Assembly (NCBI RefSeq): GCF_001077815.2
Contig: NZ_CP011310.1
Coordinates: forward strand, 2,046,001 to 2,110,000
Length of the DNA stretch: 64,000 nucleotides
Reading direction: 5' to 3'
From: Aurantiacibacter atlanticus
GTDB lineage: Bacteria; Pseudomonadota; Alphaproteobacteria; Sphingomonadales; Sphingomonadaceae
In this document: positions 1 to 8,685 of the stretch, piece after piece
Layout: each line of letters begins with the position of its first letter
Numbering within the stretch: the first letter of the stretch is position 1
Position numbers and translations under genes: made by a program
Notes under the pieces: generated by a model
Databases searched by the model: none
Seen by the model: the letters and a program-made list of their open reading frames with translations, nothing else
What the model was told of the DNA's origin: nothing

Positions 1-2
1 GG

Positions 3-449
3 GCAAAAACAACACCACAATCCCGCCAATGGTTTGGTGCGAAAAAGCACGACCGGAAAACCGACCCTCTGCTTCAATATCTTTTTCAAGCCAGAGATGA
101 TGATGAGCATGGCTTAGCGGATGTGACCAAACTGGACCCCGGCGGCGTCTCTACCGGCAAGTTAGCACCTGGATTTAGCAATGACATGGCCATATCGGCG
201 TCTACTGACGCTGAGGGGAATTTAACAATACGCCATCTGGCGAGCCATGATGGGCTGCCTATTTTGATAGAAAACATACGGTGGAATGCAGTTCTGCTAT
301 CTGTAACTGGTAGAGGCGGCATCTCCTACAACGTGCCAGATTCGCACTTAGGTCAACCGATAGAAGATCAAAGCCCGGCAAATGTAGGAAGACTTGGAAC
401 GGACTATCTAGGTAAATTGCTTTCCGAAGCTGAGGGGCGAGCCGTATAG
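3..449 (+). CDS. Partial hypothetical protein at the left edge
   Basis: The frame is open from the first bases to a stop at 447-449, so this is the last ~148 residues of a longer gene. A GTG at 123 is possible, but the sense-looking frame upstream of it argues for a truncated larger gene. The N-terminal visible part is charged and probably helical and includes the stretch QARDDDEHG, which has an R-x4-H arrangement like that of HEPN ribonucleases. The rest is G/S/T-rich and probably beta-strand. I recognise no family. The last 46 bases overlap the opposite-strand reading that follows the next gene. The local sequence is AT-richer than the core region, so transfer is possible. Confidence 0.6.
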   Translation, partial: AKTTPQSRQWFGAKKHDRKTDPLLQYLFQARDDDEHGLADVTKLDPGGVSTGKLAPGFSNDMAISASTDAEGNLTIRHLASHDGLPILIENIRWNAVLLSVTGRGGISYNVPDSHLGQPIEDQSPANVGRLGTDYLGKLLSEAEGRAV

Positions 450-557
450 TTCATCGCCCGATAATAGCTTTCAAGGACATACGACGGTTCTTCTAAGAAG
501 CGAAATTCTCTCATTTCAGCGAGTCCAGTTTCGACCATTTCCTTAGTAACCGCCACT

Positions 558-851
558 TCAAGACCGACCTGCCGCAGTTCCTGTGCCATCGATTCTTTGC
601 TCATTAAAGTATAAAATTGCCGTAACATCGTCCGGATCGGCAGGTTTGCTATCAAGCGACGGCAGGCCCAGTTCGCGGCGCGCATGATGAATAGTATCAG
701 TGCAAGCCAAATCTGCATGCGGTTCTGGGCCAACTTCATTCTGCAATACCGGGCCGCGATGGAACATTTCCGAATCGTGGTCCGCTGGTTTATCCTGCGC
801 AAAAACAGGCGCAGCCAGGACCAGAGCGACAGGGGAAAGAGTAGCCTTCAT
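558..851 (-). CDS. Small exported protein, probably truncated or frameshifted at its 3' end
   Basis: The ATG at 851 follows a good ribosome site (GGAGA, 8 bases upstream) and starts a signal peptide ending in APVFAQ. A short secreted domain follows with one Cys (DLACTDTIHHAR), then a Pro/Asp-rich stretch. The frame stops after 97 residues. From about position 612 the +1 frame carries a sensible acidic segment, starting MSKESMAQELRQVG and running to a stop at 404-406. A single extra T in the TTT run near 612-614 would join the two into a ~148-residue protein. The role is unknown. The 3' end may instead mark the border of the accessory DNA at the left edge. Confidence 0.5.
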   Translation of the reverse strand: MKATLSPVALVLAAPVFAQDKPADHDSEMFHRGPVLQNEVGPEPHADLACTDTIHHARRELGLPSLDSKPADPDDVTAILYFNEQRIDGTGTAAGRS

Positions 852-926
852 CCTGCAATTCTCCATGAATTCTGCATAACTTAGCACAGAACAGGATGAC
901 GGACAAAATACCTCCGACACAAGGCC

Positions 927-1655
927 TTATTCGATATCGGTCGCGTCCGGCTGCGCATGTTGCTGCCCGGTTCTGAAGGCTACGCGCACCGACAGCTGAC
1001 GATCGGCATTGGCTTCCGGCGTCGGCGCGGCAGTTACTCCCTGCGGCGCCACATCCTGCTGCGCGTTCGGCACAGTGGCGGAAGGCCTTGGCGAAGGCGT
1101 GACCAGAACTGGTGCAATTGCGGCGTGTGGATCTGGCGCAGCGAAAGGCTGGAAACGCGCACGTGCTTGCAGGGCGCGGCACACACCCACAGCGGCAGGA
1201 CGCAGCATGTGCGCAGGCTCCACCTCGCTGCTGGACCCCACTTCGCAAGTCCTTACAGAACCATCGGGCGTGATGGTAAGGTAGGCGGCAATCATGCCGC
1301 GAACATTTTCGCCACGAAATAGCTGTCGCGGAAAATCATCCTGCCGCACCCAGCTTTGCGGATCTATGGGCTGGGCCGCACTATCGCGCGCAAGCGATGT
1401 TGAAATTGCAATCTCAGGCAGGATAGGCGGCAAAATCTCGATAGGGGTTTCAATATCGGATGGAGTCGTTTCAATCACAGTCGGCAATGGTTCGGACGCT
1501 GTGCTGTCGGCTTCTTTTCTGTCAGCAAACGGACTGGCCAGTTCGCCCAGCATAACACCGCCAAAAATCGCCAATGCGATGGCGGCGATGATGCCCAGTA
1601 TTACCCATGCAAGCTTACTGCGCGCACCATCCTGCTGATCCTTGTTATCGAACAT
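927..1655 (-). CDS. TonB-like energy transducer / TonB C-terminal domain protein
   Basis: A single-pass inner-membrane protein. After ~15 cytoplasmic residues comes a transmembrane segment (about residues 15-37), then a Pro/Thr/Glu-rich periplasmic linker. A TonB_C-like domain follows (about 110-185) with the pattern V-x-G-x-I/V..Y-L-x-I-x-P-D-G-x-V-R-x-C-x-V and a late Cys followed by aromatic/Pro residues. A Pro/Ala-rich tail of ~60 residues follows, which is unusual because TonB_C normally ends the protein. The ATG at 1655 is preferred over a TTG four codons upstream, because GGAAGA lies at the right distance before it. It lies 34 bases downstream of parE on the same strand. Which outer-membrane receptor it would serve is unknown. 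Confidence 0.65.
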   Translation of the reverse strand: MFDNKDQQDGARSKLAWVILGIIAAIALAIFGGVMLGELASPFADRKEADSTASEPLPTVIETTPSDIETPIEILPPILPEIAISTSLARDSAAQPIDPQSWVRQDDFPRQLFRGENVRGMIAAYLTITPDGSVRTCEVGSSSEVEPAHMLRPAAVGVCRALQARARFQPFAAPDPHAAIAPVLVTPSPRPSATVPNAQQDVAPQGVTAAPTPEANADRQLSVRVAFRTGQQHAQPDATDIE

Positions 1656-1689
1656 GTCATCTTCCAAATCTTCAAGCTCATTGCGGCCG

Positions 1690-3681
1690 TCAGGCGTCGA
1701 TCATTTCACGGTCGATCTCTCCTGCGCGGTTCTGGATGAAATTGAACCTGTGTTCCGGGTTGCGACCCATCAATTGGTCGACCAGCTCTTTCACCGCGAA
1801 ACGCTCCTCATGCTGATCGGGCAGCGTGATCCGGATAAGGTTGCGCGTTTCAGGGGCCATGGTGGTTTCGCGCAATTGCAGCGGATTCATTTCGCCAAGG
1901 CCCTTGAACCGGCTGACTTCGACCTTCTTGCCTTTGAATGGACCCGCTTCAATCTCTGCGCGATGGGCATCGTCACGCGCATAGAGGCTCTCCTTGCCGG
2001 CGGTCAGGCGGTAGAGCGGCGGCTGCGCCAGATACAAATGGCCGCCGCGCACAAGATCGGGCATTTCCTGGAAGAAAAGCGTCATGAGCAGGGTGGCGAT
2101 ATGTGCCCCATCGACATCGGCATCTGTCATGATGACGACGCGATCATATCGCAGGCTTTCGGTATCACAATCCTTGCGCGTGCCGCAGCCCAGCGCCAGC
2201 GCCAGATCGGCTATTTCGCTATTGGCGCGAATTTTCTCTACAGTGGCGCTTGCGACATTCAGGATCTTGCCGCGAATAGGCAGGATGGCTTGCGTCTTGC
2301 GGTTGCGTGCCTGTTTGGCGCTGCCTCCTGCGCTGTCTCCCTCGACGATGAATAGCTCGGTCTCGGCATCTGTTTCGCCGCTGCAATCGGTGAGCTTGCC
2401 GGGCAGGCGCAGCTTCTTTGCATTGGTCGCAGTCTTGCGCTTTACTTCACGTTCCTGCTTGCGCTTGAGCCGCTCTTCCATGCGCTCCATCACGCTGCCC
2501 AGAAGCGCCTTCCCGCGGTCCATATTGTCCGCAAGATAATGGTCGAAATGGTCGCGCACTGCGTTTTCTACAAGGCGTGCAGCTTCTGGTGAAGTCAGGC
2601 GATCCTTGGTTTGGCTCTGAAACTGCGGATCACGGATAAAGACGCTGAGCATAATCTCGGCACCGGTCATCACATCGTCCGCGGTCAGGTCTTTAGCCTT
2701 CTTGACCCCCGTCAGTTCGCCAAAGGATCGCAAACCCTTGGTTAGTGCGGCGCGCAGGCCCGATTCATGCGTGCCGCCATCAGGCGTTGGCACGGTGTTA
2801 CAATACCAGCTTGTCGAGCCGTCGGACCACAGGGGCCACGCCACTGCCCATTCAACCCGGCCGTGTGATTGCCCCCTGTCATTCAAAGGGAAATCCTGTT
2901 GGCCTGTGAAGAATTCCGCCGTCACGCATTCGCGCGTTCCCACCTGCTCCTTCAGATGATCGGCCAGTCCGCCGGGAAACTGGAAGACCGCCTCTGCAGG
3001 GACATCATCCGAAGTAAGGCTCTCGGCGCATTTCCAGCGAATTTCGACACCGGCGAACAGATATGCTTTTGAGCGGGCGAGGCGGAACAGTCGTCCGGGC
3101 TTGAACTTGCGGTCTCCAAAGATTTCTGCGTCCGGGACGAAGGTGATGCTGGTGCCGCGCCTATTGGGCGTATCCCCAACCTTGGCGACCTTGCCCGTGG
3201 GCAGCCCCTTTGAAAACTCCTGCGCAAAAACCTGTTTATTGCGCGCAACCTCAACCCGCGTGTGGCTCGACAAGGCATTGACCACGGACACGCCGACGCC
3301 GTGCAGGCCGCCACTTGTGGCATAGGCCTTGCCCGAAAACTTGCCGCCCGAATGCAAGGTGGTGAGGATCACCTCAAGGCTGGATTTGCCGGGAAACTTG
3401 GGATGTTCATCCACCGGAATGCCGCGGCCATTATCGGTGATGGTCAGGCGGTTACCTTCGTCCAGTTCCACTTCGATGCGGTTGGCATGGCCGGCCACGG
3501 CCTCGTCCATCGAATTGTCGAGCACCTCGGCGGCAAGGTGATGCAATGCGCGTTCGTCTGTGCCACCGATATACATGCCGGGTCGGCGGCGGACGGGTTC
3601 AAGCCCTTCCAACACTTCAATGGAGGAGGAATCGTAGTCTCCACCAGCGGCGGGGAGGGCTTCAAACAGGTCATCGCTCAT
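1690..3681 (-). CDS. parE: DNA topoisomerase IV subunit B
   Basis: ATPase subunit of topoisomerase IV, which decatenates sister chromosomes together with ParC. At 663 residues it has normal length. The N-terminal GHKL ATPase shows RPGMYIGG and [10 protein letters not shown] (near residues 35-60) and NGRGIPV with the [18 protein letters not shown]-lid motif. The transducer domain follows. The TOPRIM domain has EGDSAGGSA (near 445), PIRGKILNV and DADVDGAHI (near 518). The C-terminus ends with the usual [14 protein letters not shown] tail. Assignment to ParE rather than GyrB rests on the compact length and overall character. parC is not in the window. A 61-base gap separates it from the LppC-like gene upstream on the same strand. 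Confidence 0.93.
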   Translation of the reverse strand: MSDDLFEALPAAGGDYDSSSIEVLEGLEPVRRRPGMYIGGTDERALHHLAAEVLDNSMDEAVAGHANRIEVELDEGNRLTITDNGRGIPVDEHPKFPGKSSLEVILTTLHSGGKFSGKAYATSGGLHGVGVSVVNALSSHTRVEVARNKQVFAQEFSKGLPTGKVAKVGDTPNRRGTSITFVPDAEIFGDRKFKPGRLFRLARSKAYLFAGVEIRWKCAESLTSDDVPAEAVFQFPGGLADHLKEQVGTRECVTAEFFTGQQDFPLNDRGQSHGRVEWAVAWPLWSDGSTSWYCNTVPTPDGGTHESGLRAALTKGLRSFGELTGVKKAKDLTADDVMTGAEIMLSVFIRDPQFQSQTKDRLTSPEAARLVENAVRDHFDHYLADNMDRGKALLGSVMERMEERLKRKQEREVKRKTATNAKKLRLPGKLTDCSGETDAETELFIVEGDSAGGSAKQARNRKTQAILPIRGKILNVASATVEKIRANSEIADLALALGCGTRKDCDTESLRYDRVVIMTDADVDGAHIATLLMTLFFQEMPDLVRGGHLYLAQPPLYRLTAGKESLYARDDAHRAEIEAGPFKGKKVEVSRFKGLGEMNPLQLRETTMAPETRNLIRITLPDQHEERFAVKELVDQLMGRNPEHRFNFIQNRAGEIDREMIDA

Positions 3682-3742
3682 ACCGAAGGCTATAGGCGTG
3701 GCGAATCCCCGATCACAAGCACATGTATGCGGTTATCCGACT

Positions 3743-4912
3743 TCAGAACCCCTGTGGTGCCGGATCGACGATGCTGAAAGCGCCATTGCCCACCTGCCGC
3801 ACTTCGAATGCCCGTTCGCCCACGCCATTGCCGTGGAAGCGGAACGGGCCTTCGAGCCCAAGGAAGCCACCACTGTCGGTCAACAGATTTTGCGGCAGAA
3901 CGCGGCCCGGGCGCCAGTCGCGGGTCAGACGCAGGGTCAGAAGAACCGCATCATAGCCAAGCATGGCAATGTGGTTGGGCTGGTTGCCGAAACGGGCACT
4001 ATAGCTTTGTGCAAATTGGCGATAGCGGTTGTCGGGAACAGCAGAAAACCACGCGCCGCGCAACGTGGCTTCGCGCGCCAGAGCATCTTCACCGCTCCAC
4101 AATTCGGTCCCGATAATGGAAGGCTGGCGATCGCCTGGATTCTTCAATCGTTGCGCCGCCATCGCCGAAAGCCGCGCGCCGTCTGCGATCACGACAGTAT
4201 CGAAACCACCTGCCTGTGTCAGCCGGTCCGCCGCGCTCAGGATTGATGTATTGCTGCGATCATAACGCTCGACCGAAACCAGCCGCCCGTTCTGTTCTGC
4301 AAGCACCCGCTCAAGGGCTGCAAGCGTGCGGTTGCCATAATCGCCGCGCGGGGCCAGCGCCGCAAAATTGCGCGCACCCTGCGCAATGGCAAAGCGCGCA
4401 CTGCGCTCCACCGATTGTTCGGGGACATGGCCCATGACGAAAACATCATTGCGCGCCACTGTGGTATCGTTTGAAAAGGTAATCAGCGGAATATCAGCGG
4501 GGCGCGCCTCCACCAGCACAGGGCCGACATTGTCGCGCTGCAGCGGGCCGATGATCAATTTGTTACCATCGGCCACCGCACGGCTGGCGGCATCGCCAGC
4601 GTCGCGATTGGTGTCATAGGTGGTGATGCGCAGGTTTTCCGCGCCCGTATCCAGCAGCGCCATGGTCGTCGCATTGGCGATGGCCTGGCCCACTTCGGCA
4701 TTGCGACCGGACAGGGGCACCAGCAGTGCCACGCGATGGCGCTGTTCATCGGTTGGCAGCACATCGGCGCTGGGGCCGGAAACAGATCCGCTGTCAGAAA
4801 CGGCGGGACCACTGCCGGCAGAACCGCTGTCCCCACCTGGGATCACCGCGCAGCCGGCCAGCGCCATGCTGCCCAATCCTGCAATAAACAGGCGCTTCAA
4901 ATTACCGAACAT
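3743..4912 (-). CDS. LppC/LpoA-like penicillin-binding protein activator lipoprotein
   Basis: A 389-residue lipoprotein. The signal peptide ends in the lipobox LAGC, which would put Cys20 on the lipid anchor. A low-complexity Gly/Ser linker follows, then a periplasmic-binding-protein type I fold (about 55-385) with typical strands such as RVALLVPLSGRNAEVG and PLITFSND. The family (LppC/LpoA) activates class A penicillin-binding proteins in enterobacteria. In alphaproteobacteria the function is inferred from similarity, and a plain ligand-binding role is possible. It is divergent from rsmI with only 39 bases between starts, the same neighbourhood (lpoA-rsmI-yraN) as in many proteobacteria. Confidence 0.8.
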   Translation of the reverse strand: MFGNLKRLFIAGLGSMALAGCAVIPGGDSGSAGSGPAVSDSGSVSGPSADVLPTDEQRHRVALLVPLSGRNAEVGQAIANATTMALLDTGAENLRITTYDTNRDAGDAASRAVADGNKLIIGPLQRDNVGPVLVEARPADIPLITFSNDTTVARNDVFVMGHVPEQSVERSARFAIAQGARNFAALAPRGDYGNRTLAALERVLAEQNGRLVSVERYDRSNTSILSAADRLTQAGGFDTVVIADGARLSAMAAQRLKNPGDRQPSIIGTELWSGEDALAREATLRGAWFSAVPDNRYRQFAQSYSARFGNQPNHIAMLGYDAVLLTLRLTRDWRPGRVLPQNLLTDSGGFLGLEGPFRFHGNGVGERAFEVRQVGNGAFSIVDPAPQGF

Positions 4913-4951
4913 GCTTGCAGTCTCCGCTTAACCTCGTCCAAGGGTCAGTGC

Positions 4952-5794
4952 GTGACCGACGACAGCGCTCCCCTTGATCCCGGCCTCTATATAGTCGCCA
5001 CGCCGATTGGCAATCTCGGCGACATCACCTTGCGGGCAATTGATATACTTACGCGGTGTAGCGGTATTGCGTGCGAAGACACGCGCGTAACGCAAAAGCT
5101 GATACGCCATCTTGGCATATCCAAGCCCCTATGGCGCTATAACGACCATACTGACGCAAATGATCGTGCGCGGCTGGTCAGTTCAATGCGTGATCGCGCT
5201 GTCGCATTAGTCAGCGATGCGGGGATGCCACTGGTGTCAGATCCGGGATATCGGCTAGTAAATGACGCAAAAGATGCGGGAATAACCGTCACCGTGCTTC
5301 CTGGTGCCACCGCCCCGCTAACCGCGCTGGCCCTGTCAGGCTTGCCAAACGACCGGTTTCTGTTTGCGGGTTTTCTGCCCGCCAAAGACAAGGCCAGGCG
5401 GGAGGCGCTGGAAGAATTCGCAATGCTGCGCAGCACGCTGATCTTCTTCGAAACAGCACCGCGCCTTGCCAAAAGCCTTGAGGCCATTGGCACAATTCTG
5501 CCCAATCGCGAGGTCGCAGTGGCGCGAGAATTGACGAAATTTTACGAGGAATGCCGCAGCGGAACCGCGGCAGAATTGCTCGATCACTACACCACACATC
5601 CACCCAAGGGAGAGATTGTGCTGCTGGTCGGGCCACCCTCCGAAACGCAATTTAGCGCAGAGGATGCCGATGCGATGCTGCGACAATTGCTCGCCACGGA
5701 AAAGGCATCCAAGGCCGTGGCGCAGGTGGCAAAGGCCACCGGGCTGGACCGCAAATTGCTCTATGCGCGCGCGGTGGAGATGAAGAACGAATGA
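4952..5794 (+). CDS. rsmI: 16S rRNA (cytidine(1402)-2'-O)-methyltransferase
   Basis: SAM-dependent tetrapyrrole-methylase-fold enzyme that 2'-O-methylates C1402 of 16S rRNA. It has 280 residues from the GTG at 4952, preceded by AAGGG. The much longer upstream frame only mirrors the opposite lipoprotein gene. Signature motifs are LYIVATPIGNLGDITLRA at the N-terminus, EDTR, VSDAGMPLVSDPGYRLV and the VLPGATAPLTALALSGLP segment. The C-terminus carries the helical HTH-like tail seen in RsmI. It overlaps yraN by ATGA, so the two are translationally coupled. Confidence 0.93.
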   Translation: MTDDSAPLDPGLYIVATPIGNLGDITLRAIDILTRCSGIACEDTRVTQKLIRHLGISKPLWRYNDHTDANDRARLVSSMRDRAVALVSDAGMPLVSDPGYRLVNDAKDAGITVTVLPGATAPLTALALSGLPNDRFLFAGFLPAKDKARREALEEFAMLRSTLIFFETAPRLAKSLEAIGTILPNREVAVARELTKFYEECRSGTAAELLDHYTTHPPKGEIVLLVGPPSETQFSAEDADAMLRQLLATEKASKAVAQVAKATGLDRKLLYARAVEMKNE

Positions 5795-6141
5795 AACGCC
5801 AGCAGGCTGAGCGCAAAGGGCGCGATGCAGAATATGAGGCTGCCGATTGGCTGACGGGACAGGGCTGGGAAATCCTTGGCCGGCGGGTCAAGGTGAAGGG
5901 CGGTGAAATTGATCTGATTGCCCGGCACGAAAGCCTTATCGCCTTTGTCGAAGTCAAATGGCGCGCGAGAGCTGCCGACCTCGATTTCGCCATCGATGAA
6001 TACCGATTGCGCCGCGTCGCCGCCGCTGCCGAAACGGTAGCGCATGAATATGCATTGGCAGGTGAAGATTTGCGCGTGGACGTTATCCTCCTTGCACCCG
6101 GCACCGCGCCGCGCCACATCGTCAACGCTTGGCAACCATAA
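5791..6141 (+). CDS. YraN family (UPF0102) endonuclease-like protein
   Basis: A 116-residue small protein with the YraN signature: an N-terminal GRDAEYEAADWL helix, then the restriction-endonuclease-like core with GGEIDLIA and FVEVKWR (the D..ExK pattern). The family is associated with RsmI operons across bacteria. A nuclease activity, perhaps in recombination or Holliday junction work, is suspected from the fold but I cannot confirm it. Start and stop overlap rsmI by four bases (ATGA), and gshB begins nine bases after its stop, so the three are probably one transcript. Confidence 0.85.
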   Translation: MKRQQAERKGRDAEYEAADWLTGQGWEILGRRVKVKGGEIDLIARHESLIAFVEVKWRARAADLDFAIDEYRLRRVAAAAETVAHEYALAGEDLRVDVILLAPGTAPRHIVNAWQP

Positions 6142-6150
6142 GGAAAACCC

Positions 6151-7104
6151 ATGTCCCTGCGCGTCGCGGTCCAGATGGACTCGCTTGAAACAATCAATAT
6201 CGCTGGCGATTCCAGCTTCGCCCTGATGCTGAGCGCGCAAGAGCGCGGACATTCATTATGGCATTATGACGTCACGACGCTCGGTTGGAATGAGGGCAAG
6301 GTCACGGCGTGGGCCAAGCCGGTTACGGTGCAGAATGTTCAAGGCGATCATTTTACCGCTGGCGCACGCATCAGGATTGACCTTGGCAAGGATATCGATG
6401 TGATCCTGATGCGACAGGATCCGCCATTCCATCTTGGCTATATCAGCGCCGCGCTGCTGCTTGACCGGCTGCGAGGGCAAACGCTGGTGAGCAATGATCC
6501 GCGCGAAGTCATCAATGCGCCTGAAAAAATGTATGTCCTGGATTACGCCCGCTTCATGCCGCCAACACTCATAACGCGCGTGTTGGACGATGTTCGCGAA
6601 TTTCAGAAGACACATGGCGCCGTGGTGGTGAAGCCGCTGCACGGAAATGGCGGAAAGGCTATCTTCAAGGTAGATGCCGACGGCACCAACATGTCTGCCC
6701 TGTTCGAAGTGTTCAACCAGACTTGGCCTGAACCGCACATGGTCCAGCCCTTCCTTCCCAGTGTTGCAGAAGGCGACAAGCGCATTGTGCTTGTGGATGG
6801 CGTAGTGGCGGGCGCGATCAACCGCAGGCCAAGCGAGGGCGAATTTCGTTCAAACCTCGCACAGGGCGGATCCGCCGAAGCGACCATATTGACTGCGCGA
6901 GAGCAGGAAATCTGCGATGCTATGGGCCCGGACCTGAAGAAACGCGGCCTGACCTTTGTCGGGATCGATGTGATTGGCGGCGAATGGCTCACCGAAATCA
7001 ACGTGACCTCTCCCACCGGCATTGTCTCCATTGATGCGTTTAACGGAACGGACACAGCGGGCATGATCTGGGATGCACTGGAAGCGCGGCACGCCGCGAT
7101 GTAG
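6151..7104 (+). CDS. gshB: Glutathione synthetase
   Basis: ATP-grasp ligase that joins gamma-glutamylcysteine and glycine to make glutathione in the cytosol. The 317-residue length is typical for bacterial GshB. Diagnostic stretches include the N-terminal VQMDSLETINIAGDSSF, LMRQDPPFHLGYISA, a Lys-containing ATP-binding loop VVVKPLHGNGGKAIFK, and the C-terminal Mg-binding region with TEINVTSPTGI. It is third in the rsmI-yraN-gshB run, and a 59-base gap precedes the DedA gene. gshA is not in the window. Confidence 0.93.
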   Translation: MSLRVAVQMDSLETINIAGDSSFALMLSAQERGHSLWHYDVTTLGWNEGKVTAWAKPVTVQNVQGDHFTAGARIRIDLGKDIDVILMRQDPPFHLGYISAALLLDRLRGQTLVSNDPREVINAPEKMYVLDYARFMPPTLITRVLDDVREFQKTHGAVVVKPLHGNGGKAIFKVDADGTNMSALFEVFNQTWPEPHMVQPFLPSVAEGDKRIVLVDGVVAGAINRRPSEGEFRSNLAQGGSAEATILTAREQEICDAMGPDLKKRGLTFVGIDVIGGEWLTEINVTSPTGIVSIDAFNGTDTAGMIWDALEARHAAM

Positions 7105-7163
7105 CAAATACGGGGAAGCGGATTCTTTTTCGAACCCTTCCGCGCCTTGATCGTTGAGGTCGC

Positions 7164-7781
7164 ATGGACACACTGATTATCGACCTGATCGAGAAGGGCG
7201 GATATTTCGGCATCTTCTTCCTGATGGTGCTGGAAAATGTAATCCCACCTGTGCCCAGCGAAGTCATCATGGGTATTGGCGGTTTGCTGGTGCAGCGTGG
7301 GACCATGGAGTTCTGGCCCCTGCTGCTGATCGGAACATTGGGAACAGTGGGCGGCAATTACTTCTGGTACTGGCTGGGTGATAGCTTTGGCTACAAGCGG
7401 CTAGAGCCCTTCGTAGAGCGTTGGGGCAGATGGCTGACAGTTGATTGGGAACATATCGCAAAGGCCCAGATATTCTTTGCCGCGCGCGGGCACTGGGTGG
7501 TGTTCTTCCTGCGCTTTTCACCTTTCCTGCGCACGATAATCTCGCTGCCGGCAGGCTTGTCACATATGCCGAAGCTGAAATTCCTCGGCTTTACCTTTGC
7601 AGGTTCACTCATCTGGAATGCTGCACTGATATTGGGTGGTAAATTCCTCGGCGGCTATCTGGAGGAATCGCAGCATATCCTCAGCTACATTGTCCTTGGG
7701 TTCATCGGTCTTGCGGTGATCGGATATGTCTGGCGCGTCATCAGTTGGGTGCCACGCGCAAAGCGTGACGGAGAGGGCTGA
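7164..7781 (+). CDS. DedA family integral membrane protein
   Basis: A 205-residue polytopic protein of the DedA/VTT superfamily, members of which act in phospholipid (undecaprenyl-phosphate or phosphatidylethanolamine) flipping. Typical features are the amphipathic re-entrant segment EKGGYFGIFFLMVLENVIPPVPSE, the Glu/Pro-rich helix-break, and the Arg-containing second re-entrant RFSPFLRTIISLPAGLS. The segment ALILGGKFLGGYL follows, with two C-terminal membrane helices. The substrate is not deducible. The gene ends four bases before the convergent xerC stop, with no room for a separate terminator. Confidence 0.85.
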   Translation: MDTLIIDLIEKGGYFGIFFLMVLENVIPPVPSEVIMGIGGLLVQRGTMEFWPLLLIGTLGTVGGNYFWYWLGDSFGYKRLEPFVERWGRWLTVDWEHIAKAQIFFAARGHWVVFFLRFSPFLRTIISLPAGLSHMPKLKFLGFTFAGSLIWNAALILGGKFLGGYLEESQHILSYIVLGFIGLAVIGYVWRVISWVPRAKRDGEG

Positions 7782-7785
7782 CTGC

Positions 7786-8685
7786 CTAATCCTCCTCGCG
7801 TGGGTGTGCCGCGCGATAGGTTTCCAGCATCGTGGCAGCATCGACCTTCGTGTAAATCTGGGTTGAGCCCAGGCTGGCATGACCGAGCAATTCCTGCAGA
7901 CTGCGCATATCCGCGCCTGCACCCAGAAGATGCGTGGCAAAGCTGTGCCGCATTGCGTGAGGTGTGGCGGTTTTTGGCAGACCAAGCGCCTTGCGCGCAC
8001 GCGCTGTCGCCTTCTGAACCATGCCTTGCCCCAGCGGACCACCTTTAACGCCGCGGAAGAGCGGCGCATCCCGCTCCAGCGGAAAAGGACAGGCCTGCGC
8101 ATAGCGTGCCACAGCCTCGCGCACTTCAGGCAAGATCGGCACGACGCGCTGCTTATTGCCCTTTCCGGTGACGGTCAGCGTTTCAGCCAGCGGCAGATCG
8201 CCGGCTTTCAGCGATAGCGCCTCGGCAATGCGAAGGCCCGCACCATACATCAGCATCAATACGGCGGCATCGCGCAGGCCTGTCCAATCATCTCGCGCGC
8301 CATCGGACACGCTTTCGACCAGATTGACCGCTTCATCCGGCGTAACGGGGTAGGGCAGGCCCTTCTTGAGGCGCGGTCCCCGCATTCGGGGGGCAGAGCC
8401 TGAGACATCGCCGGTCTGATCCAGCGCAAAATTGATGAAACCTTTCAGCGCCGACAATTCGCGTGCGGTGGAGGCATTGCCAATTCCCTCTGCTCGGCGT
8501 GCCGCGAGATAGCCGCGCAAGTCTCGGGTTGAGATGGCGGCGACCTGTTCCCAATCGGACAGCTCCAGATGGCCCAGCAAACGCCCCGCTGCCGTGCAAT
8601 AGGCGCGGACCGTATGCGGTGAGCGCCGCTGCGCCTGCGCCAGATGCATATGCCATTGGCCGACAAGGTCAACGGCCCCGCTCAT
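7786..8685 (-). CDS. xerC: Tyrosine recombinase XerC-like
   Basis: A 299-residue site-specific recombinase for chromosome dimer resolution at dif. It has an N-terminal SAM-like core-binding domain (about 1-95) and a catalytic domain carrying the full set of active residues: Arg in GAGLRIAEALSL, Lys in TGKGNKQRVVP, HAMRHSFATH (His and Arg), HASLGSTQ (His) and the nucleophile Tyr in IYTKVD. The length and presence of all residues fit XerC/XerD rather than a phage integrase. XerC is chosen over XerD from the neighbourhood only. Its ATG overlaps the hemW stop (ATGA). Confidence 0.87.
   Translation of the reverse strand: MSGAVDLVGQWHMHLAQAQRRSPHTVRAYCTAAGRLLGHLELSDWEQVAAISTRDLRGYLAARRAEGIGNASTARELSALKGFINFALDQTGDVSGSAPRMRGPRLKKGLPYPVTPDEAVNLVESVSDGARDDWTGLRDAAVLMLMYGAGLRIAEALSLKAGDLPLAETLTVTGKGNKQRVVPILPEVREAVARYAQACPFPLERDAPLFRGVKGGPLGQGMVQKATARARKALGLPKTATPHAMRHSFATHLLGAGADMRSLQELLGHASLGSTQIYTKVDAATMLETYRAAHPREED

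Noticed and set aside
4736..4951. Upstream extension of rsmI by 72 codons
   Set aside because: It lies wholly opposite the lipoprotein signal peptide region and has no RsmI similarity; GTG at 4952 with AAGGG is the better start.
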